37,979 bases of DNA, taken from positions 1-37,979 of the forward strand of contig CAZFMJ010000026.1 of the NCBI GenBank assembly GCA_964520045.1, in the 5' to 3' direction. Below are positions 15,784-24,740 of this stretch, piece after piece. The notes below the pieces were generated by a model. That model was not told where the DNA came from. It did not search any database and saw nothing but the letters and a program-made list of their open reading frames with translations. A program made the position numbers and the translations under genes. The first letter of the stretch is position 1, and the number at the start of each line of letters is the position of its first letter. The DNA comes from CAZFMJ01 sp964520045. GTDB lineage: Bacteria; Elusimicrobiota; Elusimicrobia; Elusimicrobiales; CAZFMJ01.

Positions 15784-15801
15784 GGAAAAAAGGAATCAGG
15801 C

Positions 15802-16356
15802 TCAATACTTATTAAAGGAAGACATTTCGGTTAGGGATTTTCTGGGTCTGGGAGCCGGTTTTTCAGCGGGGTATCCCACGGAAATAAGCATTTCCACTTT
15901 GGAGGTTTGGGGTGCTTGAAGTATGACTGCGGCTTTCTTCGCGTCAAACCAGCCGAGCCAGCAGGTTCCGAGCCCCAATTCATGGGCCTGCAGAATAAAA
16001 TGCTCGCAGGCGATGCCGATATCCACAAGACGAAAATTAGTATCCTGCGCCTGATTGCCTATCCATGCCGTGAATTTTCCCCGCTGTGAGACTACGGCCG
16101 CGATAACCGGAGCGCGGACGGCATGTTTGTTTATGGCATAAACACCTGAAAAGGCGGCCTCGGCAAGCCTCTGTTTTATCACGGGGTCGTCCGCAACTAT
16201 GAATTTCCACGGCTGGGAGTTGCATGCCGAAGGAGCAAGTCTTGCGGCTTCAAGGCAAAGCAGGATTTTTTCCTTTTCCACCGGAGTTTCCGCAAATTTG
16301 CGTATACTGCGCCGTTGGGAAACAAGATTGAAGAAAAACGAATTTTCGGTGTTCAT
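15802..16356 (-). CDS. Nitroreductase-family flavoprotein
   Basis: 184 residues. RRSIRKFAETPVEKEKI near the start and APSACNSQPWKFIV are the FMN-binding signatures of the family; LGLGTCWLGWFDAKKA and LISVGYPAEKP are the usual C-terminal elements. Such enzymes use NAD(P)H to reduce nitro compounds, quinones or other acceptors; the substrate cannot be read from sequence. No Shine-Dalgarno precedes the ATG. It is monocistronic, convergent with nothing obvious, and divergent from the response regulator. Confidence 0.88.
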   Translation of the reverse strand: MNTENSFFFNLVSQRRSIRKFAETPVEKEKILLCLEAARLAPSACNSQPWKFIVADDPVIKQRLAEAAFSGVYAINKHAVRAPVIAAVVSQRGKFTAWIGNQAQDTNFRLVDIGIACEHFILQAHELGLGTCWLGWFDAKKAAVILQAPQTSKVEMLISVGYPAEKPAPRPRKSLTEMSSFNKY

Positions 16357-16414
16357 ATAGGTAAAATTTTACTACAATTTTCTTAGTATTGGAATTGCTC
16401 CTTCAGTATCTACC

Positions 16415-16442
16415 CCACATGGCCGCTTTTGCGGCCATGTGG
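16415..16442. promoter_or_regulatory. Perfect 12-bp hairpin before the response regulator
   Basis: CCACATGGCCGC-tttt-GCGGCCATGTGG, ending 25 nt before the ATG at 16468. It could be an operator in DNA or a 5'-UTR hairpin in RNA. No T-run follows, so it is not a standard terminator. Confidence 0.5.
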
Positions 16443-16467
16443 AATCATTTCATGGGCGGAGGCAAAT

Positions 16468-17133
16468 ATGCATTATCAGATACTTTTAGTCGAAGACGAC
16501 CCTATGTGCCAAAAACTTTACAGCGATATCCTTGAGGATGCGGGATACAATGTCGCTACGGCAGACAATGTCGATAATGCCCTCGAATATCTGGGGACAG
16601 AATTACCCCACCTTGTCATTACCGACATAAATATGCCGGGGCGGTCAGGTGCAGAGCTCATACTTGAAATACGCAAAGACCCGCGTCTTTGCGATATGAC
16701 GGTATTGATTCTGACCGCCAAAGACACCCCCCTTGACCATGAATATCTCTTAAAAATGGGCGGTGACGCTTTCGTTTCCAAAATACAGCCGGCGAATGTT
16801 TTTCTTACCACGGCACAGGGACTTTTGCGCCGTCTTGAGATGGATAAAAAGGTGTTGATACAGGGCAAAATGATGCTGGATAAACGAACGGGATTTGTGC
16901 ATTTAAACGGAAGCACGGTAAAGACTTTGGGAAAAGACGAGTTCGAAATCCTTTTTCTTCTTGCGGGCAGTTATCCAAAAACTGTTTCGATCAGCGAAGC
17001 AAATAAGACGTTGGCAATAGCGGATTCAAAACGCGATATCAGCTCGGTGCTGGCCGGTCTTAAGGCCAAACTTCCTTCGGATATAGCCCAGCGCATAAAA
17101 CCATCCGACAACGGGTACATTTTTTCATTATAG
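16468..17133 (+). CDS. OmpR-like response regulator
   Basis: 221 residues from ATG 16468, chosen because GGAGG lies just upstream and the receiver begins at once (MHYQILLVEDDPMC). Acidic pocket residues are D10/D11, the phospho-acceptor is D53 in VITDINMPG, and the switch Thr lies in LILTAKDT. The usual Lys-Pro is VSKIQP. The C-terminal ~95 residues (FVHLNGSTVKTLGKDEFEILFLL ... SVLAGLKAKL ... SDNGYIFSL) match a divergent OmpR/PhoB winged helix. It is an orphan with no kinase alongside. Targets are unknown. Tandem-repeat sites like those at 8664-8689 and 15651-15677 would suit such a regulator, but that link is speculative. Confidence 0.8.
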   Translation: MHYQILLVEDDPMCQKLYSDILEDAGYNVATADNVDNALEYLGTELPHLVITDINMPGRSGAELILEIRKDPRLCDMTVLILTAKDTPLDHEYLLKMGGDAFVSKIQPANVFLTTAQGLLRRLEMDKKVLIQGKMMLDKRTGFVHLNGSTVKTLGKDEFEILFLLAGSYPKTVSISEANKTLAIADSKRDISSVLAGLKAKLPSDIAQRIKPSDNGYIFSL

Positions 17134-17136
17134 GAT

Positions 17137-18351
17137 TCATCTTCCTGCTGACGACCCCGCGGAAAATCCCGACGCCCATGCAAAGTGCAGATTAAACCCT
17201 CCGCTGTCTCCGTCCACATCCAGAAGCTCTCCTGTTATATACAAGCCCGGAATTTTTTTTGACTGAAAATCACCTTGATTTACCTCGTCAAGAGACACTC
17301 CTCCCGCCGAGATCATGGCCTCATTCCACGGCCTTGCGCCGGCTATTTCAAATCTCCAGTCTTTTGCCGTATGCGCCAATTGCGCGGCCGAACGCTCGTC
17401 CGCGCAGCGGTCGGGAGCAAGACCCGCCGAAGAAATAAGTTCGGACGCAATTTTGCGTTCCAGCAAACCGGCGAAAAATTCGCGCCATGAAACGCCGGGC
17501 GCAAGTCCGCATCGTTTCATAAATAATTGTTTAAGTTCAGATATTGAAAATTCAGGGAAAATATCCATAGAACAGAGCGCCATGCCCTTTTCAAGGCGCA
17601 GCGCCGCGGTCCTGCTTATATCCAAGACGGCGGGACCGGAAACGCCGTAAGCCGTAAATAAAATCTCTCCCCGCGAAAAAGCATGGACGCCTTCCTCTAA
17701 TATTTTAAGGCTGACTTGCGCTCTTATCCCCTGCATTCTTTTTACAAACGGCTCCTTAACGCAAAGAGGCACGAGAGAAGGCGTTATTTTTGTCACTGTA
17801 TGACCAAGCAGAGACGCAAGCTTGTACCCCGACTGTCCGCCGCCAAGCTGGGGGTACCCCGCCCCCCCGCAGGCAAGAACCGCTTTTCCGGCGCGGAATA
17901 CGCCGCCGTTTTTGTCCTTAAGGATGAAATCTCCGGAAGCTTTGGAAACCGAAACTATTTCGGTAGAGTGGAATATCCTAACCCGCAGGCGCTTGAGCGC
18001 ATTTTCAAGCACTTCGGCTACGGACTGCGCCTTCATAGACCTGGGGAATATCCTTCCGTCCCGCTCCTCGGCCAGCACAAGACCCAGTTCCGCAAAAAAT
18101 TGAACGGCTTTTGCGGAGGGAAAAGCGCAGACCGCACTGCGTATAAATTCGGGGTTTCCGCCGTGGTAGCGTTTGGGGGAGACAAAACGATTGGTAAGAT
18201 TGCATCTGCCGGCCCCGCTGGCGAGTATTTTTTTCGCGGGCGCCGGGTTTTTCTCGAATACCGACACCTCCGCTCCGGCCCGGGCGGCGAAGACGGCCGA
18301 CGCGAGCCCCGAGGCTCCGGCGCCGATTATCGCTACGGTTTTACGCTTCAC
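17137..18351 (-). CDS. HI0933/YhiN-family FAD-dependent oxidoreductase
   Basis: 404 residues from a GTG at 18351, overlapping the aldolase stop by GTGA. The N-terminus VAIIGAGASGLASAVFAA is a dinucleotide-binding fold, followed by the family hallmark ASGAGRCNLTN. Near the C-terminus, ITGELLDVDGDSGGFNLHFAWASG is the conserved second FAD contact. FTAYGVSGPAVLDISR is also characteristic. The physiological substrate of this family is mostly unsettled; some members act in bile-acid reduction. Coupling to the aldolase is probably a matter of shared transcription. Confidence 0.9.
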   Translation of the reverse strand: MKRKTVAIIGAGASGLASAVFAARAGAEVSVFEKNPAPAKKILASGAGRCNLTNRFVSPKRYHGGNPEFIRSAVCAFPSAKAVQFFAELGLVLAEERDGRIFPRSMKAQSVAEVLENALKRLRVRIFHSTEIVSVSKASGDFILKDKNGGVFRAGKAVLACGGAGYPQLGGGQSGYKLASLLGHTVTKITPSLVPLCVKEPFVKRMQGIRAQVSLKILEEGVHAFSRGEILFTAYGVSGPAVLDISRTAALRLEKGMALCSMDIFPEFSISELKQLFMKRCGLAPGVSWREFFAGLLERKIASELISSAGLAPDRCADERSAAQLAHTAKDWRFEIAGARPWNEAMISAGGVSLDEVNQGDFQSKKIPGLYITGELLDVDGDSGGFNLHFAWASGFSAGSSAGR

Positions 18352-19337
18352 GCTTTTCCGGCGCTGCCCACTACTTTTTCGTTCTTGTCCATATACATCT
18401 TAACCAGTTCTTCGCGGGCCGGGCCCATATATTTGCGAGGGTCAAATTCCCCCGGATGTTCCGCGAATACTTTGCGTATCATGGCCGTCATAACAAGCCT
18501 TCCGTCGGAATCTATGTTTATTTTGCATACGGCCGACTGCGCCGCGCGCCTGAGCTGTTCGGCGGGGACGCCTACGGCTCCTTCCATCTTTCCGCCGTAA
18601 TCATTTATCATCTTTATATAGCCGTCAAGAACGGATGACGCGCCGTGAAGAACTATCGGGAATCCCGGGATGCGTTTTTCCACCTCTTCAAGAATGTCGA
18701 ATCTCAGCGGCGGTGCCTGCTCTCCGGGTTTAACCTTGAATTTATACGCGCCGTGGCTAGTGCCTATGGATATTGCCAAAGAATCCACGCCCGTGCGTTT
18801 GACAAAATCCTCCACGTCCGCTGGGTTTGTATAATGGGACACCTCCGAAGAGACATGTTCCTCTATCCCGGCAAGGACCCCCAATTCTCCCTCAACCGAA
18901 ACATCCCTGGAGCGGGCGTAATCAACCACCTTTCTGGTGACTTCTATATTTCCTTCATAGGCAAGAGCGGAGCCGTCTATCATAACGGAGGAAAATCCGT
19001 TGTCTATGCAGGACTTGCATAATTCAAACGAATCACCGTGATCAAGGTGAAGCGCCACGGGCACGGGAGATCCGGTCTCCTTCATCATTTCAATAGCTCC
19101 CAGCGCCATATACCGCAGAAGCGTGGCATTGGCATAACTGCGCGCCCCCTTTGAGACCTGCAGTATTACCGGCGAACGGCTTTTGACGCATGCGGTTATA
19201 ATCGCCTGAAGCTGTTCCATGTTGTTGAAATTATACGCCGGAACGGCATATTTTCCCTTCATCGCTTTTTTAAAGATTTCGCGGGTGTTCACAAAACCGA
19301 GTTCCTTATACGACACCGTCTCAGCTGTTATAGCCAT
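18348..19337 (-). CDS. fba: Class II fructose-bisphosphate aldolase
   Basis: 329 residues. It cleaves or forms fructose-1,6-bisphosphate from DHAP and glyceraldehyde-3-phosphate, using zinc. AVPAYNFNN is the standard N-terminal motif; HLDHGD carries the catalytic Asp99 and zinc ligand His100; the second ligand region is EGELG (about 149-153); GTSHGAYK and VLHGASS supply the other His ligands. GGAGGT precedes the ATG. With the transketolase-like gene and PFOR it points to active central sugar metabolism. It heads a two-gene minus-strand unit with the flavoprotein. Confidence 0.95.
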   Translation of the reverse strand: MAITAETVSYKELGFVNTREIFKKAMKGKYAVPAYNFNNMEQLQAIITACVKSRSPVILQVSKGARSYANATLLRYMALGAIEMMKETGSPVPVALHLDHGDSFELCKSCIDNGFSSVMIDGSALAYEGNIEVTRKVVDYARSRDVSVEGELGVLAGIEEHVSSEVSHYTNPADVEDFVKRTGVDSLAISIGTSHGAYKFKVKPGEQAPPLRFDILEEVEKRIPGFPIVLHGASSVLDGYIKMINDYGGKMEGAVGVPAEQLRRAAQSAVCKINIDSDGRLVMTAMIRKVFAEHPGEFDPRKYMGPAREELVKMYMDKNEKVVGSAGKA

Positions 19338-19360
19338 TTATTTTACCTCCATTTAATACG

Positions 19361-19545
19361 GCGACGGTAAAAGGTAAATGTTAGACGGTAGATGGTAAAC
19401 AACAAAGAAAAAGGGAAATAAAAAATCCTTTTCAGCAGCCTTCTTCTTTTTTTACCGTCTACCATCTACCTTCTTCCGTCCGCCATCCACCATCTTCTTT
19501 TTTCTTCCCGTCTACCTTGTACCATCTACCGTTTACCATCTTTTT
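19361..19545. repeat. Heptamer inverted-pair element 1
   Basis: Left arm 19361-19400 reads in 7-bp steps: GACGGTA AAAGGTA AATGTTA GACGGTA GATGGTA. Right arm 19452-19542 is the reverse complement type: TACCGTC TACCATC TACCTTC TTCCGTC and onward to TACCGTT TACCATC. An A-rich then T-rich core lies between. It fills the gap between the divergent aldolase and M42 genes. Confidence 0.85.
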
Positions 19546-19622
19546 AAGACACAGAGCCTAAATATTTGATAAAATTAACCGGTGACATGTCCAGAAAAAA
19601 ATATCGGGGGTAATACAAAATT

Positions 19623-20660
19623 ATGGCTAATCTTGAACTTTTAGACAGACTCGTAAGAACGCCGGGAGTATCGGGCAGAGAGGAAAAAATACGGGAACTC
19701 GCGGTCTCGGAACTTAAAAGCCTTGCCGATTCTTTGAAAATAGACGCCATGGGTAATGTAATAGCGGCGCGCAAAGGCGGAGGTAAAAAGCGCGTGATGC
19801 TTTCCGCGCATATAGACGAAATCGGTTTCATAGTCAACCATATCGACAAGGACGGTTTCCTCAAATTCGTGCCGGTAGGAGGTTTTGATCCGCGAACGCT
19901 TATATCCCAGCGGGTATCCGTTCACACCGCGAAGGGAGCGCTGAGAGGCATTATCGGCACAAAACCGGTGCATGTGCTTGAAGACGAGGAGCTCAAGCGG
20001 ACACCTAAGATAAAGGACCTTTTTATCGACATCGGATGTGCAAAAGCTGAGGCTGAGAAACTGGTCGCGTTGGGAGATTCGGTAACGCTGGAGCGGGAAC
20101 TGGCTGAAATAGGAAAGGATATGCTGACGGCAAAAGCTCTGGATAACCGCGCCGGAGTTTACGCAATGATCGAAGCTCTGAGAAAAACCCCGAAAAGCGA
20201 ATGTGATATTTTCGCCGTAGCTTCCTGTCAGGAAGAAGTAGGGCTGAGAGGGGCCATGGTTTCAGCTTTCGGCATAGAACCCGATATGGCGATAGCAATA
20301 GATACGACCGCCGCATGCGACCTGCCTTTCTGCGGAGAACCGGACTACATAACGCGTCTCGGCAAAGGCGTGGGCATAACCATAATGGACGGCACCGCGA
20401 TAGGGAACGTAAAGCTGGTCAAATTTTTAAAGGAAACAGCGCAGAAGAAAAAAATCAGCCATCAGATGAAGATCGCGATACGCGGAGGCAATGACGCGGG
20501 CGCGATTCAGCGGTCGCGGGCAGGCGTGCCGGTGGTTACGCTCTCCATTCCCACCCGCTATATTCACAGCAGCGTTGAAGCCATAAGCAAAAAGGATCTT
20601 GAGGCCTGCATAGATCTTGTGTCCGCGTTTTTATCTTCCGCCCATAAAATAGAATTATGA
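19623..20660 (+). CDS. M42-family metallo-aminopeptidase
   Basis: 345 residues, typical for the family of dinuclear zinc or cobalt tetrahedral aminopeptidases. Metal and catalytic residues are visible: His63 and Asp65 in SAHIDEIGF, Asp in KALDNRAG, the Glu pair in SCQEEVGLRGA, Asp in AIDTTAACD and His in PTRYIHSSVE. It trims peptides in the cytoplasm. GGGGGT lies before the ATG with long spacing. It is followed by a short heptamer arm and then the transketolase-like gene in the same direction. Confidence 0.93.
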   Translation: MANLELLDRLVRTPGVSGREEKIRELAVSELKSLADSLKIDAMGNVIAARKGGGKKRVMLSAHIDEIGFIVNHIDKDGFLKFVPVGGFDPRTLISQRVSVHTAKGALRGIIGTKPVHVLEDEELKRTPKIKDLFIDIGCAKAEAEKLVALGDSVTLERELAEIGKDMLTAKALDNRAGVYAMIEALRKTPKSECDIFAVASCQEEVGLRGAMVSAFGIEPDMAIAIDTTAACDLPFCGEPDYITRLGKGVGITIMDGTAIGNVKLVKFLKETAQKKKISHQMKIAIRGGNDAGAIQRSRAGVPVVTLSIPTRYIHSSVEAISKKDLEACIDLVSAFLSSAHKIEL

Positions 20661-20663
20661 GAA

Positions 20664-20687
20664 GACGGCAAACGGTAGCTGGAGGAA
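20664..20687. repeat. Single short heptamer arm
   Basis: GACGGCA AACGGTA GCTGGAG, directly after the M42 stop. It has no right-hand partner before the next gene, so it may be a decayed or half element. Confidence 0.65.
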
Positions 20688-20727
20688 TTAAAACCGGGAA
20701 TAATTTATCTTGGCTAAAGGAAAAAAT

Positions 20728-23181
20728 ATGCAAACTGAAAACAAATTTGCCGATACAAAACCCGGGAAACTGACCCTTGCCTCAAGGAGGGCTTCTTACT
20801 ACGACATAGCCGATGTCCTTGTAAAATCGCCCTTTAAACTTGAGCAGGAGGACCTTGCCTTTTTTGAGACCATAGACGTGATATACCGCACTCTTTGCGC
20901 CGCGCTGTATAATTTTGTGCCCACATCCGGCCATCCGGGAGGCAGCGTATCGTCCGGCAGGATAGTGCAGGGGCTTTTGTATAACACGATGGACTATGAA
21001 TTATCCAGCCCCCAGCGGCCTGATTCCGATATGATTTCCTATGCCGCCGGACATAAGGCGATGGGCATGTACGCGATGTGGGCTCTGCGCAACGAACTGG
21101 TCAGAGCGGGCGATCCCGACCTGCTTCCCGTCGAAAAATTCCAGTTGAGACTGGAGGACCTTTTAGGTTTCAGGCGCAATCCGACCAATGACACTCCTCT
21201 GTTTAAAAAATTCCATTCAAAACCGCTTGACGGACACCCCACATGCGCCACTCCTTTCATAAAAACGGCCACCGGAGCGAGCGGCGTAGGAGTCGGCGCT
21301 TCTTTGGGACTGGCTCTCGGCGCCATGGATATATACCCCGCTAATCCTCCCCGCATGAATATGATAGAAGGAGAAGGCGGGCTGACTCCCGGAAGAGTCG
21401 GCGAAGCTCTTGCCGCCGCGGCTACGGCGCAGATGAAAAATGTTTTTCTTCATGTGGACTGGAATCAGTCGTCGATAGATTCCGACAAGGTTTGCGCTGA
21501 AAATTCAAAGCCGGGGGATTATGTGCAGTGGAATCCGGCGGAGCTTGCATATGTAAACGACTGGAACGTTATTTATGTTCCCAACGGCCATGACTTTTAT
21601 CAGATACTCGCGGCGCAGGAACTGTCTCTTACCGTAAACAACGGCCAGCCCACGGCCGTAATATACCGCACCGTAAAGGGCTGGAAATACGGCATAGAGG
21701 GCAGGTCTTCCCACGGAGCCGGCCATAAATTCGCGTCCGACGGATATTATTCGGCGCTCGCCGAATTTGAAAACCGTTTTGAGGCGAAGATGCCGAGATT
21801 TTCAGGAGCATCCTCCCCTGCCGAAATCGAAAAATGCTTTTACGACACTTTGATGACAGTGCGCTCTGCTATCGAAAAAAATCCGTCCGTCGCCAAAACC
21901 GCCGCCGCAAAAATCCAAAGATCGAAAAACCGTCTTGACGCTCAGAAACGCTACCAGAAAAGCGGAGCGCCCGACATTGAAAAACTTTATAACTCGGCTT
22001 ATTCCGCCCAAACCGTGCCGGATGCACTTAAACTCGCCGCGGGAAAGCAGGTAACTCTGCGGGACGCGCTGGGAGACGCGATAGGATTTCTGAACGGCAA
22101 AACAAACGGCGCTTTTTTCGCCTGCGCCGCGGACTTATGCGGCTCTACGAGCGTGACCAATACCGGAAAAGGATTTCCTCCGGGATTTTATAACGCGGCA
22201 TCCAATCCCGGCTCGCGGATAATCGCGGTAGGAGGAATATGCGAAGACGCCATGGGCGCCCTTATGACGGGACTTGCAAGCTACGGCAGGCACATAGGCG
22301 TCACTTCCTCTTATTCGGCTTTCATAGCGGCGCTTGAGCATGTGCCGGCGCGCCTGCACGGCATAGGACAGCAGACAATGAAAGCGCTTACGGGCAAACC
22401 CTACAACACTTTCATAATGATAAACGCTCATGCCGGAGTTAAAACGGGAGAAGACGGACCCACACATGCGGATCCGCAGGCGTTGCAGCTTCTGCAGGAA
22501 AATTTCCCGCAGGGCTCGCTGATAACGCTTACGCCGTGGGAGCCCCAGGAAATATGGCCCCTTCTGATAACCGGCCTTTTGAAACGGCCCGCCGTGCTTT
22601 GTCCCTTTGTCACGCGCCCTCCTGAAATCATCATCGACCGCGCTCAGGCGGGACTGCCCGAGCCGGCCGCCGCCGCCAAAGGCATATACGCGTTGATGAA
22701 AGCGGACGCGGACAAAAAGCCTTACCACGGAACGATCGTGCTTCAGGGCAACGGAGTGGCTTCGATATTTATCGCTGAAGTCCTGCCTGAAATAAAAAAG
22801 CAAGGGCTCAATCTTAACGTGTTTTATGTTTCCAGCATGGAGCTTTTTCAGATGCTTGCGGAGAAAGAAAGAGACACCCTTTATCCCCAGTCTCTCGCCA
22901 TGGAAGCCATGGGAATGACCGATTTCACTCTGCCAACGATGTATTTCTGGGTAAGATCCGGCGAAGGCATACGCAGAACGCTTCACTCGTTCAGGAACGG
23001 ACATTATCTGGGAAGCGGGCAGGCTCATAAAGTGTTTGAAGAAGCCGGTCTGCACGGCAAGGGACAGCTGCAGTCCGTGCTGGACTATGCCGCGCATATG
23101 GAAAAAAGGCCTGCTTCCGGGAAAAAGAGAACCAAAGCCGCAAAAAAAATTAACGGCGAAAAAACCGCAGGGCATGTCTAA
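20728..23181 (+). CDS. Divergent long transketolase-like ThDP enzyme
   Basis: 817 residues from ATG 20728 (AAAGGA upstream); a TTG 18 nt earlier is less likely. The pyrophosphate domain keeps SGHPGGS, AAGHKAMGMYAMWAL, DGHPTCATPF and a shifted GDG motif, EGEGGLTPGRVGEA, with VDWNQSSID for the usual DNN. The pyrimidine and C-terminal domains are present (YNTFIMINAHAGVKTGEDGPTHADPQALQLL is the family Phe/His region). It is over 130 residues longer than ordinary transketolase (about 620-680) and ends in a Lys-rich tail. It probably transfers two-carbon units in the pentose phosphate pathway; the altered motifs make exact substrates uncertain. Confidence 0.85.
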   Translation: MQTENKFADTKPGKLTLASRRASYYDIADVLVKSPFKLEQEDLAFFETIDVIYRTLCAALYNFVPTSGHPGGSVSSGRIVQGLLYNTMDYELSSPQRPDSDMISYAAGHKAMGMYAMWALRNELVRAGDPDLLPVEKFQLRLEDLLGFRRNPTNDTPLFKKFHSKPLDGHPTCATPFIKTATGASGVGVGASLGLALGAMDIYPANPPRMNMIEGEGGLTPGRVGEALAAAATAQMKNVFLHVDWNQSSIDSDKVCAENSKPGDYVQWNPAELAYVNDWNVIYVPNGHDFYQILAAQELSLTVNNGQPTAVIYRTVKGWKYGIEGRSSHGAGHKFASDGYYSALAEFENRFEAKMPRFSGASSPAEIEKCFYDTLMTVRSAIEKNPSVAKTAAAKIQRSKNRLDAQKRYQKSGAPDIEKLYNSAYSAQTVPDALKLAAGKQVTLRDALGDAIGFLNGKTNGAFFACAADLCGSTSVTNTGKGFPPGFYNAASNPGSRIIAVGGICEDAMGALMTGLASYGRHIGVTSSYSAFIAALEHVPARLHGIGQQTMKALTGKPYNTFIMINAHAGVKTGEDGPTHADPQALQLLQENFPQGSLITLTPWEPQEIWPLLITGLLKRPAVLCPFVTRPPEIIIDRAQAGLPEPAAAAKGIYALMKADADKKPYHGTIVLQGNGVASIFIAEVLPEIKKQGLNLNVFYVSSMELFQMLAEKERDTLYPQSLAMEAMGMTDFTLPTMYFWVRSGEGIRRTLHSFRNGHYLGSGQAHKVFEEAGLHGKGQLQSVLDYAAHMEKRPASGKKRTKAAKKINGEKTAGHV

Positions 23182-23212
23182 ATCGAGCGCCGGCTAATAA
23201 TCGGGAGGTGTC

Positions 23213-23656
23213 ATGTCTGAAGAAAAGCCGTATCTTACGGGACGCACATATCTTTTCAGCATACGCAAAGGCGAAGATCTGCTGGGAGCTCTGCAGGATT
23301 TCTGCCACGACAATCAGGTGCGCTGCGGAGTCATACATGCCGTAGGCGCGGTGGAAAAAGCCACATTCGGCTTCTATGAACAGAAAAAGAAGAAATACAA
23401 TAAAACGACCATAGACCGCGAGCTGGAAATACTTTCTTTGACCGGCAACGCGAGCCTTTATGACGATCACCCCATGGTTCACGCCCACATTTCCCTGGCC
23501 GACAGCGACAACAGGGTTTACGGCGGACATCTTATGGCCGGAACGAAGGTGTTTGCCTGCGAAGTATTTATACAGGAACTGACGGGCATTCCGAAAATAA
23601 GGCGCACCGATAAGGCGACGCAGCTTCCGCTTTGGTGCAGCGCGCCGTCGAAATAA
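23213..23656 (+). CDS. PPC-domain (DUF296) protein
   Basis: 147 residues. TYLFSIRKGEDLLGALQDFC, CGVIHAVGAVEKATFGF, LTGNASLYDDHPMVHAHISLADSDNRVYGGHL and FACEVFIQEL together are the PPC fold. The two His near HAH and the later GGHL His could bind zinc, as in bacterial trimeric members. In plants the domain occurs in AT-hook proteins; the bacterial role is unsettled. GGGAGGTG lies just before the ATG. It follows the transketolase-like gene by 31 nt and is probably cotranscribed. Confidence 0.85.
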   Translation: MSEEKPYLTGRTYLFSIRKGEDLLGALQDFCHDNQVRCGVIHAVGAVEKATFGFYEQKKKKYNKTTIDRELEILSLTGNASLYDDHPMVHAHISLADSDNRVYGGHLMAGTKVFACEVFIQELTGIPKIRRTDKATQLPLWCSAPSK

Positions 23657-23664
23657 ATAAAGAA

Positions 23665-23784
23665 GAAGGTAGACGGGAGACGGTAAACGGTAGATGGAAG
23701 AACGAAGATAGGAAAAAAATGCAGGTTATTTTGGTTTTTGCCTTTTCTGTACCGTCTACCATCTACCGTTTCCCGTCTACCCTC
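23665..23784. repeat. Heptamer inverted-pair element 2, abutting era start
   Basis: Left arm 23665-23699: GAAGGTA GACGGGA GACGGTA AACGGTA GATGGAA. Right arm 23750-23784: TACCGTC TACCATC TACCGTT TCCCGTC TACCCTC. The core is A-rich then T-rich. The right arm ends 4 nt before the era ATG, leaving no Shine-Dalgarno. Confidence 0.88.
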
Positions 23785-23788
23785 CTTA

Positions 23789-24673
23789 ATGATGAATGAA
23801 AATACGCAGTTTAAGTCGGGGTTTGTCGTGCTGGCAGGTCTTCCGAATGTCGGGAAATCCACGCTTATAAACCGCCTTTCCGGATTCAAAATTTCCATAA
23901 TCTCGCCCAAACCGCAGACTACGCGCAATAATATACTGGCGATCGTGGACGGCAGCGGTTTTCAGGCTGTTTTTGTGGACACGCCGGGAATTCTGCGCCC
24001 CTCCTGCGGTCTGCAGAGACAAATGACGGCAAGCTCGAAAAAGGCGGTGCGCGAAGACGCGGATATCCTCTGCCTCATGGCGGAGCCCGGGATCCCCTCC
24101 GCGCAGGAAATCCCCCTGCTTGAAAGCATGTTCCATGCCGATTGCGTTAAAATTCTGGCGATCAATAAAATAGATTTAGCGCAGAATAACTCAATACTTG
24201 ATAAAACCGCTGAATTTTACGCCGAAAAATTCGCGTTTAAAAAAATTTTCAGGCTGTCGGCTTTAACCGGCGCCGGAACCGGCGATTTGAAAAAATTTAT
24301 AATCGCCTCCCTGCCCGAGCATCCTCCGTATTACCCCGAAGGCTGTTTTACGGACAGGTGGGAGCGGTTCTACGCGGGGGAATTAATACGCGAGAACATA
24401 TTCAATATGTATTCTCAGGAAGTGCCTTATGCCACGGCGGTGGAAATAGAAACCTATCACGAACACCCTGACTGCGATTTTATACGCGCCGTGATTCACA
24501 CGGAAAAGCCTTCTTTGAAACCGATTCTTATCGGCAAAAAGGGCATAAACCTCAAAACTCTGCGGGAAAAATCCCAAGCCGCGATAAAAGAGCTTACTGG
24601 CAGGAATGCGCGGCTTGAACTTTTCATAAAAGTGACAAAAGACTGGCATGAAAAGAAATTCTGGAACGACTGA
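23789..24673 (+). CDS. era: GTPase Era
   Basis: 294 residues from ATG 23789 (a second ATG follows at once). It binds 16S rRNA and assists 30S maturation. GTPase motifs: G1 GLPNVGKST, G2 with TTRNN, G3 DTPG, G4 NKID. The C-terminal KH domain shows IENIFNMYSQEVPYATAVE-like sequence and GKKGINLKTLREKSQAAIKEL. The length matches other Era proteins (about 295-300). The frame remains open upstream to 23738, but those residues (LYRLPSTVSRLPSL) are encoded by the heptamer array and lie outside the conserved protein. No ribosome-binding site is visible. Confidence 0.95.
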   Translation: MMNENTQFKSGFVVLAGLPNVGKSTLINRLSGFKISIISPKPQTTRNNILAIVDGSGFQAVFVDTPGILRPSCGLQRQMTASSKKAVREDADILCLMAEPGIPSAQEIPLLESMFHADCVKILAINKIDLAQNNSILDKTAEFYAEKFAFKKIFRLSALTGAGTGDLKKFIIASLPEHPPYYPEGCFTDRWERFYAGELIRENIFNMYSQEVPYATAVEIETYHEHPDCDFIRAVIHTEKPSLKPILIGKKGINLKTLREKSQAAIKELTGRNARLELFIKVTKDWHEKKFWND

Positions 24674-24706
24674 TTCATCCGTAAAAAATCCAAATTCGCC
24701 CCCCCA

Positions 24707-24739
24707 CCCTCCCCTCCCCCACATCGGGGGAGGGAGTGC
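24707..24739. promoter_or_regulatory. GC-rich hairpin covering the ribosome-binding site of the next gene
   Basis: CCTCCCCC (24713-24720) pairs with GGGGGAGG (24726-24733) around ACATC. The right arm contains the GGGAGG that would serve the ATG at 24741, so translation could be limited by this fold. It resembles the small hairpin at 6638-6656 and may simply be a dispersed repeat. Confidence 0.5.
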
Positions 24740-24740
24740 G

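Noticed and set aside
17716..18600. 294-codon plus-strand frame
   Set aside because: Antisense to the flavoprotein and aldolase genes, crossing their overlap; not protein-like.
19361..19545. CRISPR array
   Set aside because: Units are 7 bp, contiguous and degenerate, with no spacers and no cas genes in the window.
22135..23175. 346-codon minus-strand frame
   Set aside because: Antisense to the conserved transketolase-like gene; the sequence is His/Arg/Ser-rich shadow.
23738..23788. N-terminal extension of Era
   Set aside because: The extra codons are translated from the heptamer array and precede the conserved start; the same holds for the lipid kinase (31873-31926).
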